A stretch of 64,000 nt of DNA, from assembly GCF_034377145.1 (NCBI RefSeq), contig NZ_CP139710.1, positions 62,001 to 126,000 on the forward strand. The letters run 5' to 3'. This document shows positions 18,570 through 29,129 of the stretch, one piece after another. This DNA comes from Sulfitobacter sp. OXR-159 (lineage in GTDB: Bacteria > Pseudomonadota > Alphaproteobacteria > Rhodobacterales > Rhodobacteraceae). Made by a program: the position numbers and the translations under genes. The notes under the pieces were generated by a model. It was not told the origin of the DNA, did not search any database, and saw only the letters and a program-made list of their open reading frames with translations. Each line of letters starts with the position of its first letter. The stretch's first letter is position 1.

Positions 18570-19043
18570 ATGCAACCCATAGACTCCAATAGCACCCTAT
18601 TCTTACTACTTGATATCACTCGCATATTGCGACTGGAGTTTGAGCGAAAAATACAGAAAGCCGCACTCGGCATCACCCCAAGTGAAGCACGAACATTGGC
18701 AAATATCGCCCGCTTCGGCCCCTTGAACCAAAATAAACTAAGCGATCTAACGGGCTTTGGGGCAATGAGCGCCGCGCGCGTTTTGAAAAATCTTGAGGCC
18801 GCAGGCCTGGTGTCCCGCAGCGCTGACCCGAATGACCGTCGCGCCAAAATAGTTCAGGTCACCCAGAAAGCAGCCCCGCTCCTGACGGCTCTAAAAGACG
18901 TAGGGGAAGAGGTAGACGCTGTCACACGCGGTGACATGTCTCTCGAAGATTGGACGTCTTTGCAAAGCATGTTGCAGAAGGTACGCCAAACACAGCTAAC
19001 CGCATATCGCAGCAGGCGCACAGCCGAAGACACGCCGGAATGA
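18570..19043 (+). CDS. MarR-family transcriptional regulator
   Basis: 157 aa winged-helix protein. The recognition region is NKLSDLTGFGAMSAARVLKNLEAAGLVSR and the wing is ADPNDRRAKIVQVT, the hallmark DxRxxx wing of MarR proteins. C-terminal helices form the dimer interface. It lies about 100 bp after the NRPS and 175 bp before rmlC, so it could regulate either by sensing a small phenolic or lipid ligand. No clear palindromic operator is seen in the flanks. Confidence 0.88.
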   Translation: MQPIDSNSTLFLLLDITRILRLEFERKIQKAALGITPSEARTLANIARFGPLNQNKLSDLTGFGAMSAARVLKNLEAAGLVSRSADPNDRRAKIVQVTQKAAPLLTALKDVGEEVDAVTRGDMSLEDWTSLQSMLQKVRQTQLTAYRSRRTAEDTPE

Positions 19044-19218
19044 ACTTGAGCGCGCTTTAAGTGCGACAATGCCCTGAAGAGCATTTACGGCTTCCAGTAC
19101 TAAAAACGCAAAGAGTGCCGCCTAAAAAAACCCGCAAGCATAGCTCAACGCCAAGGGCTGTTGCATCTATCAAAGAGCGCGTAAAAACGCAGATAAGGTC
19201 GATTATAGTAACGGGTAT

Positions 19219-19791
19219 ATGATGCAGATAGAAGAAACGTCCCTGCCTGGCGTATTGATCCTGACCCCAACCCGCCACGGGGACGCACGCGGCTTTTTTA
19301 GCGAAAGCTGGAATGCTCAAACATTGGCCGCCGCCGGGATCAATCATCACTTTGTGCAAGACAACCACTCGTTATCGATGGCGCCCAACACCTTACGCGG
19401 CCTGCATTTCCAAACCCCTCCCCATGCCCAAACAAAGCTGGTGCGCTGTGGGAGAGGAGCGCTTTACGATGTGGCAGTAGATATCCGACATGGCTCACCA
19501 AATTTTGGGAAGTGGGTTGGCGTTGAGCTCAGCTTTGAGAATGGCCGCCAACTATTGATCCCGGCTGGCTTCATGCATGGGTTCATCACCCGCGCGCCGA
19601 TGACTGAAATCATCTACAAATGCACCGATACCTATGCTCCAGAGTGCGATGCGGCCGTCCGCTGGGACGATCCTGCGCTCAACATTGATTGGGGCCTTGA
19701 AGGAGGCGCGCCGGTCCTGTCCGATAAAGACGCAACAGCGCCTCTTCTCGCAGAGCACGCCGCGCATTTTACCTGGGAGCGCCCCTCATGA
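19219..19791 (+). CDS. rmlC: dTDP-4-dehydrorhamnose 3,5-epimerase
   Basis: 190 aa cupin enzyme, third step of dTDP-L-rhamnose synthesis. Family marks: an early G-D-x-R-G-F-F-x-E-S-type segment ([12 protein letters not shown]), QDNHSLS, the catalytic-His strand [19 protein letters not shown], and IPAGFMHGF. Two tandem ATGs (19219 and 19222) give alternative starts one codon apart. It overlaps rmlB by 4 bp, so these genes are an operon. No rmlA is adjacent, so glucose-1-phosphate thymidylyltransferase must come from elsewhere. Confidence 0.95.
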   Translation: MMQIEETSLPGVLILTPTRHGDARGFFSESWNAQTLAAAGINHHFVQDNHSLSMAPNTLRGLHFQTPPHAQTKLVRCGRGALYDVAVDIRHGSPNFGKWVGVELSFENGRQLLIPAGFMHGFITRAPMTEIIYKCTDTYAPECDAAVRWDDPALNIDWGLEGGAPVLSDKDATAPLLAEHAAHFTWERPS

Positions 19792-20825
19792 AGTTGCTGG
19801 TCACCGGGGGAGCCGGTTTTATCGGGTCTGCCGTGGTGCGGCTTGCGTTGACCAGAGGGCATGCGGTGGTGAACGTAGACGCGCTAACCTATGCCGCCTG
19901 CCTCGATAACCTGAATAATGTCGCAGGTATGCCTGAATATGCCTTCGAACATGCTGACATCCGAGATGGCAAGGCATTGGCGCAGATCTTTACCAATCAC
20001 CAGCCCGATGCGGTGCTGCACCTTGCGGCCGAAAGCCATGTCGATCGTTCCATTGATGGGCCTGGGGCATTTATCGATACAAATGTAACTGGCACATATT
20101 CCTTGCTGCAAGCCGCGCGGGCGTACTGGGAGGCGCATGGCCGCCAAACCAGTTTCCGGTTTCACCACGTCTCGACTGACGAGGTATACGGAAGTCTCGG
20201 CACCGAAGGATACTTTACCGAAGAGACCCCCTATGCCCCCAATAGCCCCTATTCAGCTTCAAAGGCAGCCTCCGACCATCTCGTGCGTGCCTGGAGCGAA
20301 ACTTACGGCTTACCGGTTCTGATCACCAATTGCTCCAACAATTATGGCCATCATCACTTCCCCGAAAAACTAATCCCCGTGGTGATCCTCAACGCTTTGG
20401 CGGGCAAGCCAATCCCGGTGTATGGTACGGGCGAGAATGTGCGCGATTGGCTCTACGTCGATGATCACGCCAACGCTCTGCTGACAGTTCTCACAAAAGG
20501 CGCTCCCGGGCGGACTTATAATATTGGTGGCAATGCCGAAGCCCGCAACATTGATCTGGTGCGTCAGATTTGTACGCTGTTGGATGAGCTGCATCCAGCG
20601 GACCACCCCTATGCCGATCTCATCACCTTCGTCGAGGATCGCCCCGGTCACGATGCACGGTATGCGATTGACGCCAGTCGCATCCGAGAAGAACTCGGCT
20701 GGCGACCCTCCGTGACCCTTGAGGAGGGCTTGCGCCGTACGGTGACGTGGTACCTCAACAATCCCGAATGGTGGCAAGCGCTGCAACAGCGTGACGGGGT
20801 CGGCAATCGGCTGGGCCGCGCATGA
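19788..20825 (+). CDS. rmlB: dTDP-glucose 4,6-dehydratase
   Basis: 345 aa short-chain dehydrogenase of the extended type, second step of the dTDP-rhamnose pathway. The NAD-binding loop is [11 protein letters not shown] near the N-terminus. The active site shows HVSTDEVYG (Thr-Asp-Glu triad) and YSASK (Tyr and Lys). [13 protein letters not shown] binds the nucleotide. It overlaps both neighbours by 4 bp. Confidence 0.96.
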   Translation: MKLLVTGGAGFIGSAVVRLALTRGHAVVNVDALTYAACLDNLNNVAGMPEYAFEHADIRDGKALAQIFTNHQPDAVLHLAAESHVDRSIDGPGAFIDTNVTGTYSLLQAARAYWEAHGRQTSFRFHHVSTDEVYGSLGTEGYFTEETPYAPNSPYSASKAASDHLVRAWSETYGLPVLITNCSNNYGHHHFPEKLIPVVILNALAGKPIPVYGTGENVRDWLYVDDHANALLTVLTKGAPGRTYNIGGNAEARNIDLVRQICTLLDELHPADHPYADLITFVEDRPGHDARYAIDASRIREELGWRPSVTLEEGLRRTVTWYLNNPEWWQALQQRDGVGNRLGRA

Positions 20826-21664
20826 GCCTGCTGGTTTTCGGCTCAACAGGGCAACTCGCCGCGGCGCTGCGCTCAAGCGCGCCAGATGCACTATTCCTCA
20901 ATCGAGAAGCTGCCGATCTGACAAAACCCGATACATGTGCAGCAGCAATACATGCCGCACAGCCCTCAGCGGTGATTAACGCTGCAGCTTACACGGCGGT
21001 TGATCGCGCTGAGGAAGAAGAAGCGCTGGCCACTACCATAAACGCAACAGCTCCCGGGGCCATGGCGCGTGCCTGCGCTGACGCCTCTATCCCGTTCTTA
21101 CATGTTTCAACAGATTACGTGTTTGAGGGCAGCGGGCAACATCCCTGGCGCCCCGAAGACCCGGTTTCCCCTCTAAACGCCTATGGGCGCAGCAAGGCCG
21201 CGGGAGAAGCCGCGGTCCGCGCTGCAGGAGGAGCGCATGCAATCTTGCGCACTTCTTGGGTATTCTCCGCCACGGGCCGGAATTTTGTGACTGCCATGCT
21301 TGAGCTTGCACAAAAGCGCGACCAGTTGAATGTGGTGGATGACCAGATCGGTGGGCCGACCCCTGCGTGCGCTATTGCACAGGCCTTACTCAAAATGGCT
21401 GAAGCAATGATCGCGGGCCAAGGCGGCGGCACCTATCACTTCGCCGGAGCGCCCTTCGTAAGCTGGGCAGGCTTCGCGCGCGAAATATTTGCCTGCTCAG
21501 GGCAAAATGTGGCTGTCTCCGGCATACCCGCCTCCGCGTATCCCACAACAGCGCAGAGACCTTTGAACTCTCGGCTGGACTGCACCTCCTTGGAAGCAGA
21601 CTTTGGCATTCAGCCGCCAGATTGGCGCGCTAAACTGGCTGAAGTCGTGGAGGGATTAGTCTAA
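20822..21664 (+). CDS. rmlD: dTDP-4-dehydrorhamnose reductase
   Basis: 280 aa NAD(P)H-dependent reductase, last step giving dTDP-L-rhamnose. FGSTGQLA is the dinucleotide-binding loop, [10 protein letters not shown] the central active-site strand, YGRSK the YxxxK pair, and RTSWVFS follows. It is translationally coupled to rmlB by a 4-bp overlap and ends the plus-strand rml unit. Confidence 0.95.
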   Translation: MSLLVFGSTGQLAAALRSSAPDALFLNREAADLTKPDTCAAAIHAAQPSAVINAAAYTAVDRAEEEEALATTINATAPGAMARACADASIPFLHVSTDYVFEGSGQHPWRPEDPVSPLNAYGRSKAAGEAAVRAAGGAHAILRTSWVFSATGRNFVTAMLELAQKRDQLNVVDDQIGGPTPACAIAQALLKMAEAMIAGQGGGTYHFAGAPFVSWAGFAREIFACSGQNVAVSGIPASAYPTTAQRPLNSRLDCTSLEADFGIQPPDWRAKLAEVVEGLV

Positions 21665-21990
21665 CGCAACTGCTGTAACCGAGGCAAAGTTTTGAAGCGT
21701 TTGAAGCCAAGCACCCTATAGAGTTGACCCGCCCCCACTCGTTCCCCATTCTAGCCGCCTCCGCCTACAGAATGGCACTCGACCACCCGATCGACTGAAG
21801 CTCTAATAGAAATAGGCCCCTGCATCGCGCGCATAGGCTTTAGAGGATATTTTCCATGGAATACAAACTCCTAGGCCCGAAGTGGGGCCCCGCGGAACTT
21901 GGCGAAGCTGGGGGAGTGGTGTACTGGAGCTTCGCCACTTCTCAAGGTGATATCATCAACTTTAGGTAAGCGTCCGGTGTCGCCGCGGTT

Positions 21991-23529
21991 TCAGGCTTTT
22001 TCGGGCTGCCAATTCCAGGGCATGAGTTCGTCGATGCGGTTGATCTTGTGATCTGGTAAACGTTGGAGGACCCATGTGAGCCATGCCTCGGGATCGACGC
22101 TGTTCAGCTTACAGGTTTCCATGAGCGTATAGGCGATTGCGGCGGCGCTTCCGCCCCCAATAGACCCCATGAACAAATAGTTTTTTCTTCCCAATGCAAC
22201 GGGTCGCATTGTCCTCTCGCAAGTGTTGTTGTCCAGCTCGAGGTGCCCGTCGGTGAGGTAGCTGCGGGCTTTGGGCATGCGGTTCAGGGCATACCGAATG
22301 GCTTCGGCCAGCTTGGTTTTGCCAGAGATCTTGCGCAGCTGAGCCTGCAGCCAAAGCTCCAGGTTGTCGAAGACAGGCTTGGCCTTGGCCTGCCGCAGGG
22401 CGACGCGCTCTTCCGGCGTTTTCCTTCGGGCCTCCTTCTCGACAGCGTAAAGCTGTGCAATCTGCTTGATTGCCTGTTGGGCAATGGGAGAGCCAGTGCG
22501 CTCGGCCTCGTCGACGAACTTGCGGCGCACATGGACCATGCAAGCCTGTTCGTCAGCTTTGTCCTTGCCAAACAGACCATTGAAGCCGGCGAAGCCATCA
22601 GCATGTACCGTGCCGGTATACCCGGTAAGGTGATTGACGGGGTGCTCGCCCTTCCGATCGACGCTGAACTGATACCAAGCGCAGGGCGGCGCTACTCCGC
22701 ACCACGGTCGTTCATCCCGAACATAACTCCAGAGCCGGGCGGTTTTGGTCTTTGTCGTGTTTGCGCGCACCTGCAGTTTAACGGGGGTATCGTCCGCAAA
22801 CAGGGCTGGCCCAGCCCGGACCAACTTGCCAATGTGTTCCGCCAAGGGTTCCAGCAGAGCTGTGGTACGCCCGACCCAGTCGCTTAGTGTGGAGCGATGT
22901 AGATCGACCCCTTCGCGAGCGTATATCTTGGACTGCCGCTCAAGCGGCAGATGATCGCAAAATTTGCCGACCAGCATGTGCGACACAAGGCCGGGTCCGG
23001 GTCGCCCACGTTCGATCAGGCGGGACGGCAACGGGGCCTGGGCGAAGGCTTCACAGCAGGTGCAGGCCATACGCGGACGGATAAATCGGCGCACCATGAA
23101 GCGGCCGGGGATATAATCCAGCTCTTCGGTCACGTCCTCGCCCACTTGGCGCAAGGCACCGCCGCAGTCGTGGCATGCCTCGCCCGGCGACAGAACCTCA
23201 TCTTCCCGATCCAGGTGGTTGGGTAGTGGCTTGCGGCTGTGCTGGCGCTTGTTGGTTGGGGTCTCTTCATCAATGGGCGGCTGCTCGGTGTGGTGATCCT
23301 CTGCGGCCTGCGCGATCTCTTCGTCTTCCAGCAAATCGAGAGCCAGTTGATCCATACCCTCTGACTTCGAACCGAAGCGCGCCTTGCGGTGACCATGAAG
23401 CTCAGCCTTCAGCTTCTCGATCTGGTAGGCCTGAGACTGGATATGCTGGAGCATTTGCGCGCTGACAGAGCGCAGCTCGTCAGGATCTTTGGGCAAGGAT
23501 TTGAAGGCGTCCAGCATGGTGTAATCCAT
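21991..23529 (-). CDS. tnpC: IS66-family transposase TnpC
   Basis: 512 aa, full length. An N-terminal coiled-coil helix ([20 protein letters not shown]) precedes a zinc-finger CHDCGG...CTCC and the DDE domain ([18 protein letters not shown], and the C-terminal [17 protein letters not shown] with the Glu). It catalyses transposition of the element together with TnpA and TnpB. Confidence 0.95.
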   Translation of the reverse strand: MDYTMLDAFKSLPKDPDELRSVSAQMLQHIQSQAYQIEKLKAELHGHRKARFGSKSEGMDQLALDLLEDEEIAQAAEDHHTEQPPIDEETPTNKRQHSRKPLPNHLDREDEVLSPGEACHDCGGALRQVGEDVTEELDYIPGRFMVRRFIRPRMACTCCEAFAQAPLPSRLIERGRPGPGLVSHMLVGKFCDHLPLERQSKIYAREGVDLHRSTLSDWVGRTTALLEPLAEHIGKLVRAGPALFADDTPVKLQVRANTTKTKTARLWSYVRDERPWCGVAPPCAWYQFSVDRKGEHPVNHLTGYTGTVHADGFAGFNGLFGKDKADEQACMVHVRRKFVDEAERTGSPIAQQAIKQIAQLYAVEKEARRKTPEERVALRQAKAKPVFDNLELWLQAQLRKISGKTKLAEAIRYALNRMPKARSYLTDGHLELDNNTCERTMRPVALGRKNYLFMGSIGGGSAAAIAYTLMETCKLNSVDPEAWLTWVLQRLPDHKINRIDELMPWNWQPEKA

Positions 23530-23594
23530 ACCAGACCGCCCTATGGGAGGGAATGCAAAACAGCGCCAAACCCTATGTTTTGTTGGGTTTTACC

Positions 23595-23942
23595 CTATCC
23601 AGCAACCAGCGGTCGCCAAGTCTTCTGCGGCGTCCGCCAGTCGATCCCTTCGAGCAGCATCGACAGCTGTGAGGAGCTCAGGCTGACCTTGCCCTCTTTG
23701 GCTGCGGGCCAGACAAAACGACCCCGTTCCAAGCGTTTGGTAAACAGGCAGGCTCCCTGGCTATCCCACCAGATGATCTTCAAAAGGTCACCCCGGCGAC
23801 CCCGGAAGACGAACATGTGGCCGGAATACGGATCTGCGGCCAAAACCTGTTCGGCCTGTGCCGCCAGCGTGTTGAAGCCACGCCGCATGTCCGTCACGCC
23901 GGCAGCCAGCCATACCCGCGTGTTGCTCGGCACCGGGATCAT
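23595..23942 (-). CDS. tnpB: IS66 family accessory protein TnpB
   Basis: 115 aa with the Orf2 signature of IS66: [22 protein letters not shown], then [33 protein letters not shown]. It overlaps tnpA by 4 bp and is required with it for efficient transposition in this family. Its biochemical role is unknown. Confidence 0.95.
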   Translation of the reverse strand: MIPVPSNTRVWLAAGVTDMRRGFNTLAAQAEQVLAADPYSGHMFVFRGRRGDLLKIIWWDSQGACLFTKRLERGRFVWPAAKEGKVSLSSSQLSMLLEGIDWRTPQKTWRPLVAG

Positions 23943-24334
23943 TGCGTCAGTCCCTCGACCATCGCCACAATCGCCGACAGCGCGGTTGGTCCCTCCACCA
24001 GAATGCGCCGACCATTTGACAACGTGATATCCACGCGCTGCGCGGTGGCGGGACCTGTTGGGGAAGAGCGCGGAATGTGTGGCGCTGGCGCTGACGTCAC
24101 GCCCGAGACCTCAATTGGGAGAAACACTGCCTCCTCAGGCTCGGGCAACTCCGCGGTTTGACCTTCCGATGTAAACCGTGGATCGCGAAGCCACGTATGG
24201 ATCAGGTTGGTGTTCATTGCGTAGCGACGCGCAACCTGCGCAACAGAAACCCCGGTCACCCGCGCCTGCGCGCAGATCGACCGCTTTTCATCATCCGACC
24301 AGACCCGCTTCTTCTGACCCTTCTTACCCGCCAT
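23939..24334 (-). CDS. tnpA: IS66 family TnpA, helix-turn-helix protein
   Basis: 131 aa. The N-terminal helix-turn-helix ([35 protein letters not shown]) is the transposase_8-like DNA-binding domain. The C-terminal half is a short beta-rich tail ([15 protein letters not shown]). First gene of the IS66 unit, overlapping tnpB by 4 bp. Confidence 0.92.
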   Translation of the reverse strand: MAGKKGQKKRVWSDDEKRSICAQARVTGVSVAQVARRYAMNTNLIHTWLRDPRFTSEGQTAELPEPEEAVFLPIEVSGVTSAPAPHIPRSSPTGPATAQRVDITLSNGRRILVEGPTALSAIVAMVEGLTQ

Positions 24335-24986
24335 CGCTCACCTCAAAATGTACACCATCGATAGTGGACATCTACCAGACACTTTATCGCGCGGTCAGAG
24401 CAGGGACACCGGACGGATACAACTTTAGCGAAAGCATTACAGGTGCAGAGCAAAGAGATGTCATACGCCAAGCATTTCAGATGTGGGAAGACGTTGCAGA
24501 CATTGATTTTATCGAAGTGTCTGACGATCGAGACGTCAATATCCGCCTCGGATATGAAGACATTGACGGTCCGGGCGGGACCCTTGGCCTTGCATATTAT
24601 CGATATAGCAACACGAGCTTTATAGAAGCCGAAATCGGTTTTGACAGGGCCGAAATCGGGCGGCAAACAATAGAACAGTTCTTTGAAACCGCCATACATG
24701 AGGTGGGGCACGCGATAGGCCTTGACCACTCTGACGCCCCTAATTCGATTATGCTCCCCAGAGGCTATACTGGACCTGTTCTTAGCAGCGGAGACATTGC
24801 AGGCATTCAGGAAATATATGGCCCAAAGCCGAGCACAGGACCAGAAGACAACATATCGGTCAAAATCGGGACCCCAGCGGATGATTTGATGATCGCGACT
24901 TCTGAGATCGACACTTATAGCGGTCTAGAAGGGATCGATACCGTTAGGTTTGAAGGGCTCTCGGACTCCTTTCAGATAACCGATGG

Positions 24987-26304
24987 GGGACTGTCCTGAA
25001 TTTTGTGCTCTGGCGTGGTAACTGCTCTATAAGGAGACCCACGTATGAGCATCGACAAAGAACTATTAGACCAACTGATGGAAGGCCGGTCATCTGGCGA
25101 CCTATTCGGCAAGGAGGGCATTCTTGCTGAGTTGACCAAAGCATTGGCAGAACGCGCTTTAACGGCTGAGATGGAGGAACATCTTGGGGAAGAACGCGCC
25201 GAAGGTGTCGCGGAGGGTCAGAACCATCCGCCCAATCGCCGTAATGGCAGCAGTCAGAAGACTGTGACCACCGACAGTGGGAAAGTCATCTTGGACATTC
25301 CGCGCGACCGCAACGGCACCTTTGATCCGCTGTTGATCGCCAAGTATCAGCGCCGTTTTCCCGAGTTCGACCGCAAGATCGTCAGTATGTATGCACGCGG
25401 TATGACGACCCGTGAGATCCAAGGGCACATCGAGGAGATTTACGGCTTTGAGGCATCACCCAGCTTGATATCGGCGATCACTGAGGCCGTGATGGACGAG
25501 GTCAGCGCCTGGCAGAGCCGGCCACTGGAACCCTGCTATCCCGTGGTGTTCATGGACGCGATCCGCGTCAACATCCGCAGTGATGGAGCGGTCTCGAACA
25601 AGGCGGTCTTCGTGGCCTTGGCGATCCGTCCGGACGGCACCCGGGACGTTCTGGGGCTGTGGTTCCAGGCCAACGAGGGTGCCAAATTTTGGGCAAAGGT
25701 TCTGAATGATCTACGCCACAGGGGCGTTCAGGACATTCTGATTGCCGTCGTCGACGGCCTCAAAGGCTTCCCCCAGGCCATTGAGGCGGCTTTCCCGGAA
25801 GCCCAGGTTCAAACGTGCATCGTTCATTTGCTGCGCCACTCTATGAGCTTTGCCAGCTACAAGGACCGAAAGGCCGTGGCGACAGCCCTGAAGGCGGTCT
25901 ACACCGCCTTGGACGTCGAAGCAGCAGAGGCTGCGCTGGCCGAGTTCGAAGAGAGTGATCTGGCCAAGCGCTATCCGGCCATTGCACCGAGCTGGCGCCG
26001 AGCCTGGAACGAGGTGATCCCGTTTCTCGACTACCCGCCCGAAGTGCGCCGACTGATTTACACGACGAATGCCATAGAAGCCCTGAATTCGAAAATCCGG
26101 CGTGCGGTGCGAACCCGCGGCCACTTCCCGAGCGATGAGGCGGCGGCGAAGTTGATCTACTTGGCCCTCAATGCTACTTCCGTCGAGTGGAAGCGATCTG
26201 TGCGTGAATGGCACCGCGTTAAAAGCCAACTCGCCATTATGTTCGAAGAACGCTTTCCCATGGCGTAACTAAAGGCGCCAGGGCACAAAATTACGCACAC
26301 TCCC
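24987..26304 (+). mobile_element. IS256-family insertion sequence, 1318 bp, copy 2
   Basis: The 8-bp target duplication accgatgg lies at 24979-24986 and 26305-26312. The ends gggactgtcctgaattttgtg (split here: gggactgtcc + tgaattttgtg) and gggagtgtgc + gtaattttgtg form an imperfect inverted repeat. Single transposase gene. Different in sequence from the IS256 element at 2831. Confidence 0.92.
25045..26268 (+). CDS. IS256-family (Mutator-type) transposase
   Basis: 407 aa. DDE residues: D in VVFMDAIRVNIR, D in IAVVDGLKGFPQ, E in TTNAIEALNSKIRRA. The N-terminal EMEEHLGEERAE region is the usual conserved start. Full length and apparently intact, so the element may still be mobile. Confidence 0.96.
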   Translation: MSIDKELLDQLMEGRSSGDLFGKEGILAELTKALAERALTAEMEEHLGEERAEGVAEGQNHPPNRRNGSSQKTVTTDSGKVILDIPRDRNGTFDPLLIAKYQRRFPEFDRKIVSMYARGMTTREIQGHIEEIYGFEASPSLISAITEAVMDEVSAWQSRPLEPCYPVVFMDAIRVNIRSDGAVSNKAVFVALAIRPDGTRDVLGLWFQANEGAKFWAKVLNDLRHRGVQDILIAVVDGLKGFPQAIEAAFPEAQVQTCIVHLLRHSMSFASYKDRKAVATALKAVYTALDVEAAEAALAEFEESDLAKRYPAIAPSWRRAWNEVIPFLDYPPEVRRLIYTTNAIEALNSKIRRAVRTRGHFPSDEAAAKLIYLALNATSVEWKRSVREWHRVKSQLAIMFEERFPMA

Positions 26305-27016
26305 ACCGATGGCGCCAATGCAAACACATTCACCGTTCGCAACCTCACAGATGACAGCCTGGATAGCTTGTTGAGCATCGAACGGCTACAGTTTGATGAT
26401 GGGTTTATTGCTTTCGACGAGTTCGGCAATGCCGGGAAAGCTTACCGGTTGTACCAAGCCGCATTTGATCGAAAACCCGATCCAGAAGGCCTCGGGTTTT
26501 GGATCGACAACTACGACCAAGGTAACGTCAACCTCGTTCAAATGGCTGAATACTTCATGCAATCTGAAGAGTTTTCAGGTGCCTATGGAGACCCGGCATC
26601 CCTCTCCGATCAGGCATTCTTAACACTACTCTACAATAACGTGCTGGACCGCGACCCAGACCAAGCAGGGTATGATTTTTGGACCGCGGAACAGGAAAAA
26701 GGGATCAGCCGCGCCGAAACAATGCAGTACTTCTCTGAGAGCACCGAGAATATATCCAAGACCACAGCGGCAATTGATGATGGTATCTGGTACGTTTAAC
26801 AGCGTTGCCAAATTGCTGATGCGCTAGCTTCCACCACAGACCGATTAGCTCCCCCCACCCAAAAAAATAGAGGCACGCTGCAAGACAAGCTTGGGCGTGC
26901 CATTGCGGGCATCCCGCCACCGCCTTAAGCCCAACTCCGACCTTAATGAGGCCATATTCTAACGATAGCTCCATCTCAAAGGTGAACGAAAGTAGATAAA
27001 CTAAGGTGGTGGCCCT

Positions 27017-27967
27017 ATGCTGATCTCCGTTGTCGTGCCCTGCATGAACGAAGAAGCGTCAATTCCGGTTCTGGTAGACCGTCTTGCCCAGGTGATCGCT
27101 CCATACGGCCCACGCGCAGAAATCCTACTGGTCGATGATGGCTCTACAGATGGGACCTGGGCCGAAATCGAACGCGCCCAAGCAACCTGCTCCTGCCTAC
27201 GCGGCCTCAAACTCTCAGCAAACCGTGGCCACCAGATCGCACTCACCGCAGGGCTCGAAGCAGCTCAAGGGGAGCGTATTTTTATGCTCGATGCTGATCT
27301 ACAAGACCCGCCAGAGCTGCTGAGCGATATGATGAGCATGATGGACCAAGGCTATGATGTGGTCTACGGGCGACGTCGCGAACGCCAAGGTGAGACGCTG
27401 TTCAAACGCGCAACCGCCTGGGCATTCTACCGCACCCTAAATGCAATGTCCGATGTCGACATCCCTCGTGACACCGGCGACTTTCGTTTGGTTAACCGCA
27501 AAACCCTCGATGCCGTTTTGTTGATGCCAGAGCGCGCGCGCTTCGTGCGGGGCATGTTTGCTTGGGCAGGCTTTCGCCAAATCGGCATCGAGTATACCCG
27601 CGCGCCTCGAGAGTTGGGTGAAACCAAATACCCTTTGCGCAAGATGATACGATTTGCCACCGATGCGATGACCGCGTTTTCGACCAAACCGCTGAAGTTT
27701 GCCACTCGCATGTCCTTCGCCAGTCTCGGCTTTTCGGCCCTCATGATGATCTATGTCATCTACTCGCTCATCGTCTATCAAACAGCCCCCGGCTGGGCTT
27801 CGGTCGTACTGGCCATCAGCTTGTTCTCAGGGGTGCAACTGCTGACACTGGGCATTTTGGGCGAGTATATCGGCCGCCTGTACATAGAAGCCAAAAACCG
27901 GCCCCTCTACTTTGTCTCCGAAGACACACGTAGCGCCACATTGCACCCTTTGCGCAAAGTCGTGTGA
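27017..27967 (+). CDS. GtrB-like family 2 glycosyltransferase (polyprenyl-phosphate sugar transferase)
   Basis: 316 aa. GT-A domain: VVVPCMNEEASIPVL, LLVDDGSTDGTW and the DXD-type LDADLQDPPEL, then GDFRLVNRKTLD with the catalytic region. Two C-terminal transmembrane helices (about 232-255 and 262-288) anchor it. It moves a sugar from a nucleotide donor to undecaprenyl phosphate on the inner leaflet, the first step of a gtr-type glycosyl modification. GtrA follows 4 bp after its stop and a multi-TM transferase is downstream, the same order as in serotype-conversion cassettes. Confidence 0.92.
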   Translation: MLISVVVPCMNEEASIPVLVDRLAQVIAPYGPRAEILLVDDGSTDGTWAEIERAQATCSCLRGLKLSANRGHQIALTAGLEAAQGERIFMLDADLQDPPELLSDMMSMMDQGYDVVYGRRRERQGETLFKRATAWAFYRTLNAMSDVDIPRDTGDFRLVNRKTLDAVLLMPERARFVRGMFAWAGFRQIGIEYTRAPRELGETKYPLRKMIRFATDAMTAFSTKPLKFATRMSFASLGFSALMMIYVIYSLIVYQTAPGWASVVLAISLFSGVQLLTLGILGEYIGRLYIEAKNRPLYFVSEDTRSATLHPLRKVV

Positions 27968-27970
27968 CAC

Positions 27971-28363
27971 ATGTCTCGGCTGAACCAGCTTTGTTCATTT
28001 GCGCTTGTGGGCGGCACCACTGCTGGGGTTTACGTCAGCCTCTACCTCATCCTCTTGCATGCCGGACTGCACCAAGAGTTTGCCAACGCTCTCGCGTTCG
28101 GGTCCGCTGTGATACTCCAGTATGTCGGGCAAGCGCGACTGACCTTTGATCAGCAGTTAAATGACCCCCGTCAAATGATACGCTTTGGCCTGATGGTCAT
28201 AGGAGGGGCTGTCACCTCTTCCCTCATCACAGGGCCTGCAGCCGCCTACTTTGCACTGCCCTCTTGGGCTGCAGCCCTCATTGTAACAGTGATCCTACCC
28301 ATTCAGAACTTTCTTTTCATGAGCCTATGGGTGTTTGCCAAACCCAATACATTTAAAGCGTAG
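27971..28363 (+). CDS. gtrA: GtrA-family membrane protein (lipid-linked sugar flippase)
   Basis: 130 aa with four predicted membrane helices. Typical opening FALVGGTTAGVYVSLYLILL and the middle FGSAVILQYVGQARLTF, where the family has NFxxxxxWxF. It is thought to flip the undecaprenyl-P-sugar made by the preceding enzyme. Start codon three bases after the stop of the glycosyltransferase. Confidence 0.88.
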   Translation: MSRLNQLCSFALVGGTTAGVYVSLYLILLHAGLHQEFANALAFGSAVILQYVGQARLTFDQQLNDPRQMIRFGLMVIGGAVTSSLITGPAAAYFALPSWAAALIVTVILPIQNFLFMSLWVFAKPNTFKA

Positions 28364-28367
28364 CTAT

Positions 28368-29129
28368 ATGTCCCATATCTATTCTGACACATTCTTTAAC
28401 TATATCGACCAGGGCGCGCGCCGCTCTGCACGCGAGATCTTGGCCCTCTTGGCGCCTCAGCTGCAACCGACATCTGTGATCGATTTCGGCGCGGGGCGGG
28501 GCGTTTGGCTCGACGAATGGCGCAAGGCAGGGGCCCAGGACATCCTAGCAGTGGACGGGGATTATGTGGATCGCCATCAACTTGCCGTACCGCAAGAAAA
28601 TTTTATGCCCGCCAACCTCACCGCTCCGGTTCACATCGACCGTCGTTTTGACCTCGCACAGAGCCTTGAGGTCGGAGAGCATTTACCCCCCTCTGCCGCA
28701 GAGACTTTCGTAGATAGCCTCACCCGTAGTTCTGATCGAATATTGTTCTCGGCTGCGGTGACAGGACAAGGCGGCGAGTTCCACGTCAACGAGCAACCTC
28801 TATCCTACTGGCAGAAGCTGTTCGAGGCGCGCGGCTATACCGCCTACGATTGCGTCCGACCGCACCTCTCAAGCAATCGCAATATTGAGCCTTGGTATCG
28901 GTATAACACCATACTCTATGTCAATGATGCAGGTCTTCATGGCTTGCCTGCCGCTATTGCCCAGCATCAAATTCCAAACGGCGCTTCCGTTCAAAATGGG
29001 GGCAATATCGCCTGGAAGCTCCGCCGCTTTGTCGTATCGCGGATGCCGCAAAATGCTGTGACACAGATTGCCCAACTTCGTGCGAAGATCATTGCCGCAC
29101 GTGCGCATGGAAAAACAGGTGCGACATGA
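28368..29129 (+). CDS. SAM-dependent methyltransferase of the surface glycan cluster
   Basis: 253 aa from the ATG at 28368, four bases after the gtrA stop. A longer frame from 28335 would overlap gtrA heavily. Motif I SVIDFGAGRGVWLDEW, an acidic residue after motif I (AVDGDYVDR), and RRFDLAQSLEVGEHL, as in FkbM/UbiE-type sugar or lipid methyltransferases. Probably methylates a sugar of the exported glycan. It overlaps the next gene by 4 bp. Confidence 0.82.
   Translation: MSHIYSDTFFNYIDQGARRSAREILALLAPQLQPTSVIDFGAGRGVWLDEWRKAGAQDILAVDGDYVDRHQLAVPQENFMPANLTAPVHIDRRFDLAQSLEVGEHLPPSAAETFVDSLTRSSDRILFSAAVTGQGGEFHVNEQPLSYWQKLFEARGYTAYDCVRPHLSSNRNIEPWYRYNTILYVNDAGLHGLPAAIAQHQIPNGASVQNGGNIAWKLRRFVVSRMPQNAVTQIAQLRAKIIAARAHGKTGAT

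Larger units (their letters stand above)
21966..24420 (-). mobile_element. IS66-family insertion sequence, 2455 bp
   Basis: Flanked by the 8-bp target duplication aactttag (21958-21965 and 24421-24428). The left end reads gtaagcgtccggtgtc and the right end read inward gtatccgtccggtgtc, with 14 of 16 matching. It carries the standard IS66 set of three genes on the minus strand (tnpA, tnpB, tnpC) and sits in the metalloprotease gene. Confidence 0.95.
21856..26799 (+). pseudogene. matrixin/serralysin-type secreted metalloprotease with DUF4214, split by two IS elements
   Basis: Three fragments: 21856-21965, 24429-24986 and 26313-26799. Deleting both elements and one target copy each gives exactly 1155 nt, a 384-aa protein with no frame change. 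The junctions read DIINF/SESITG and QITDG/ANANTF. The catalytic zinc site HEVGHAIGLDH lies at about 127-137, with the Met-turn SIML at about 143-146. A degenerate Ca-binding GTPADDLMI...GLEGIDTV region follows. The C-terminal DUF4214 part carries YRLYQAAFDRKPDPEGLGFW and LDRDPDQAGYDFW repeats. There is no Sec signal, so type I secretion is likely, as in serralysins. Both insertions kill the protease. Confidence 0.9.

Noticed and set aside
24407..24420. caccggacggatac as coding sequence of the protease
   Set aside because: It is the right inverted repeat of IS66, matching the left end gtaagcgtccggtg in reverse.
24178..24428. N-terminal part of the apparent metalloprotease frame inside IS66
   Set aside because: It is element sequence; the true N-terminus is at 21856-21965, as shown by the target duplication.
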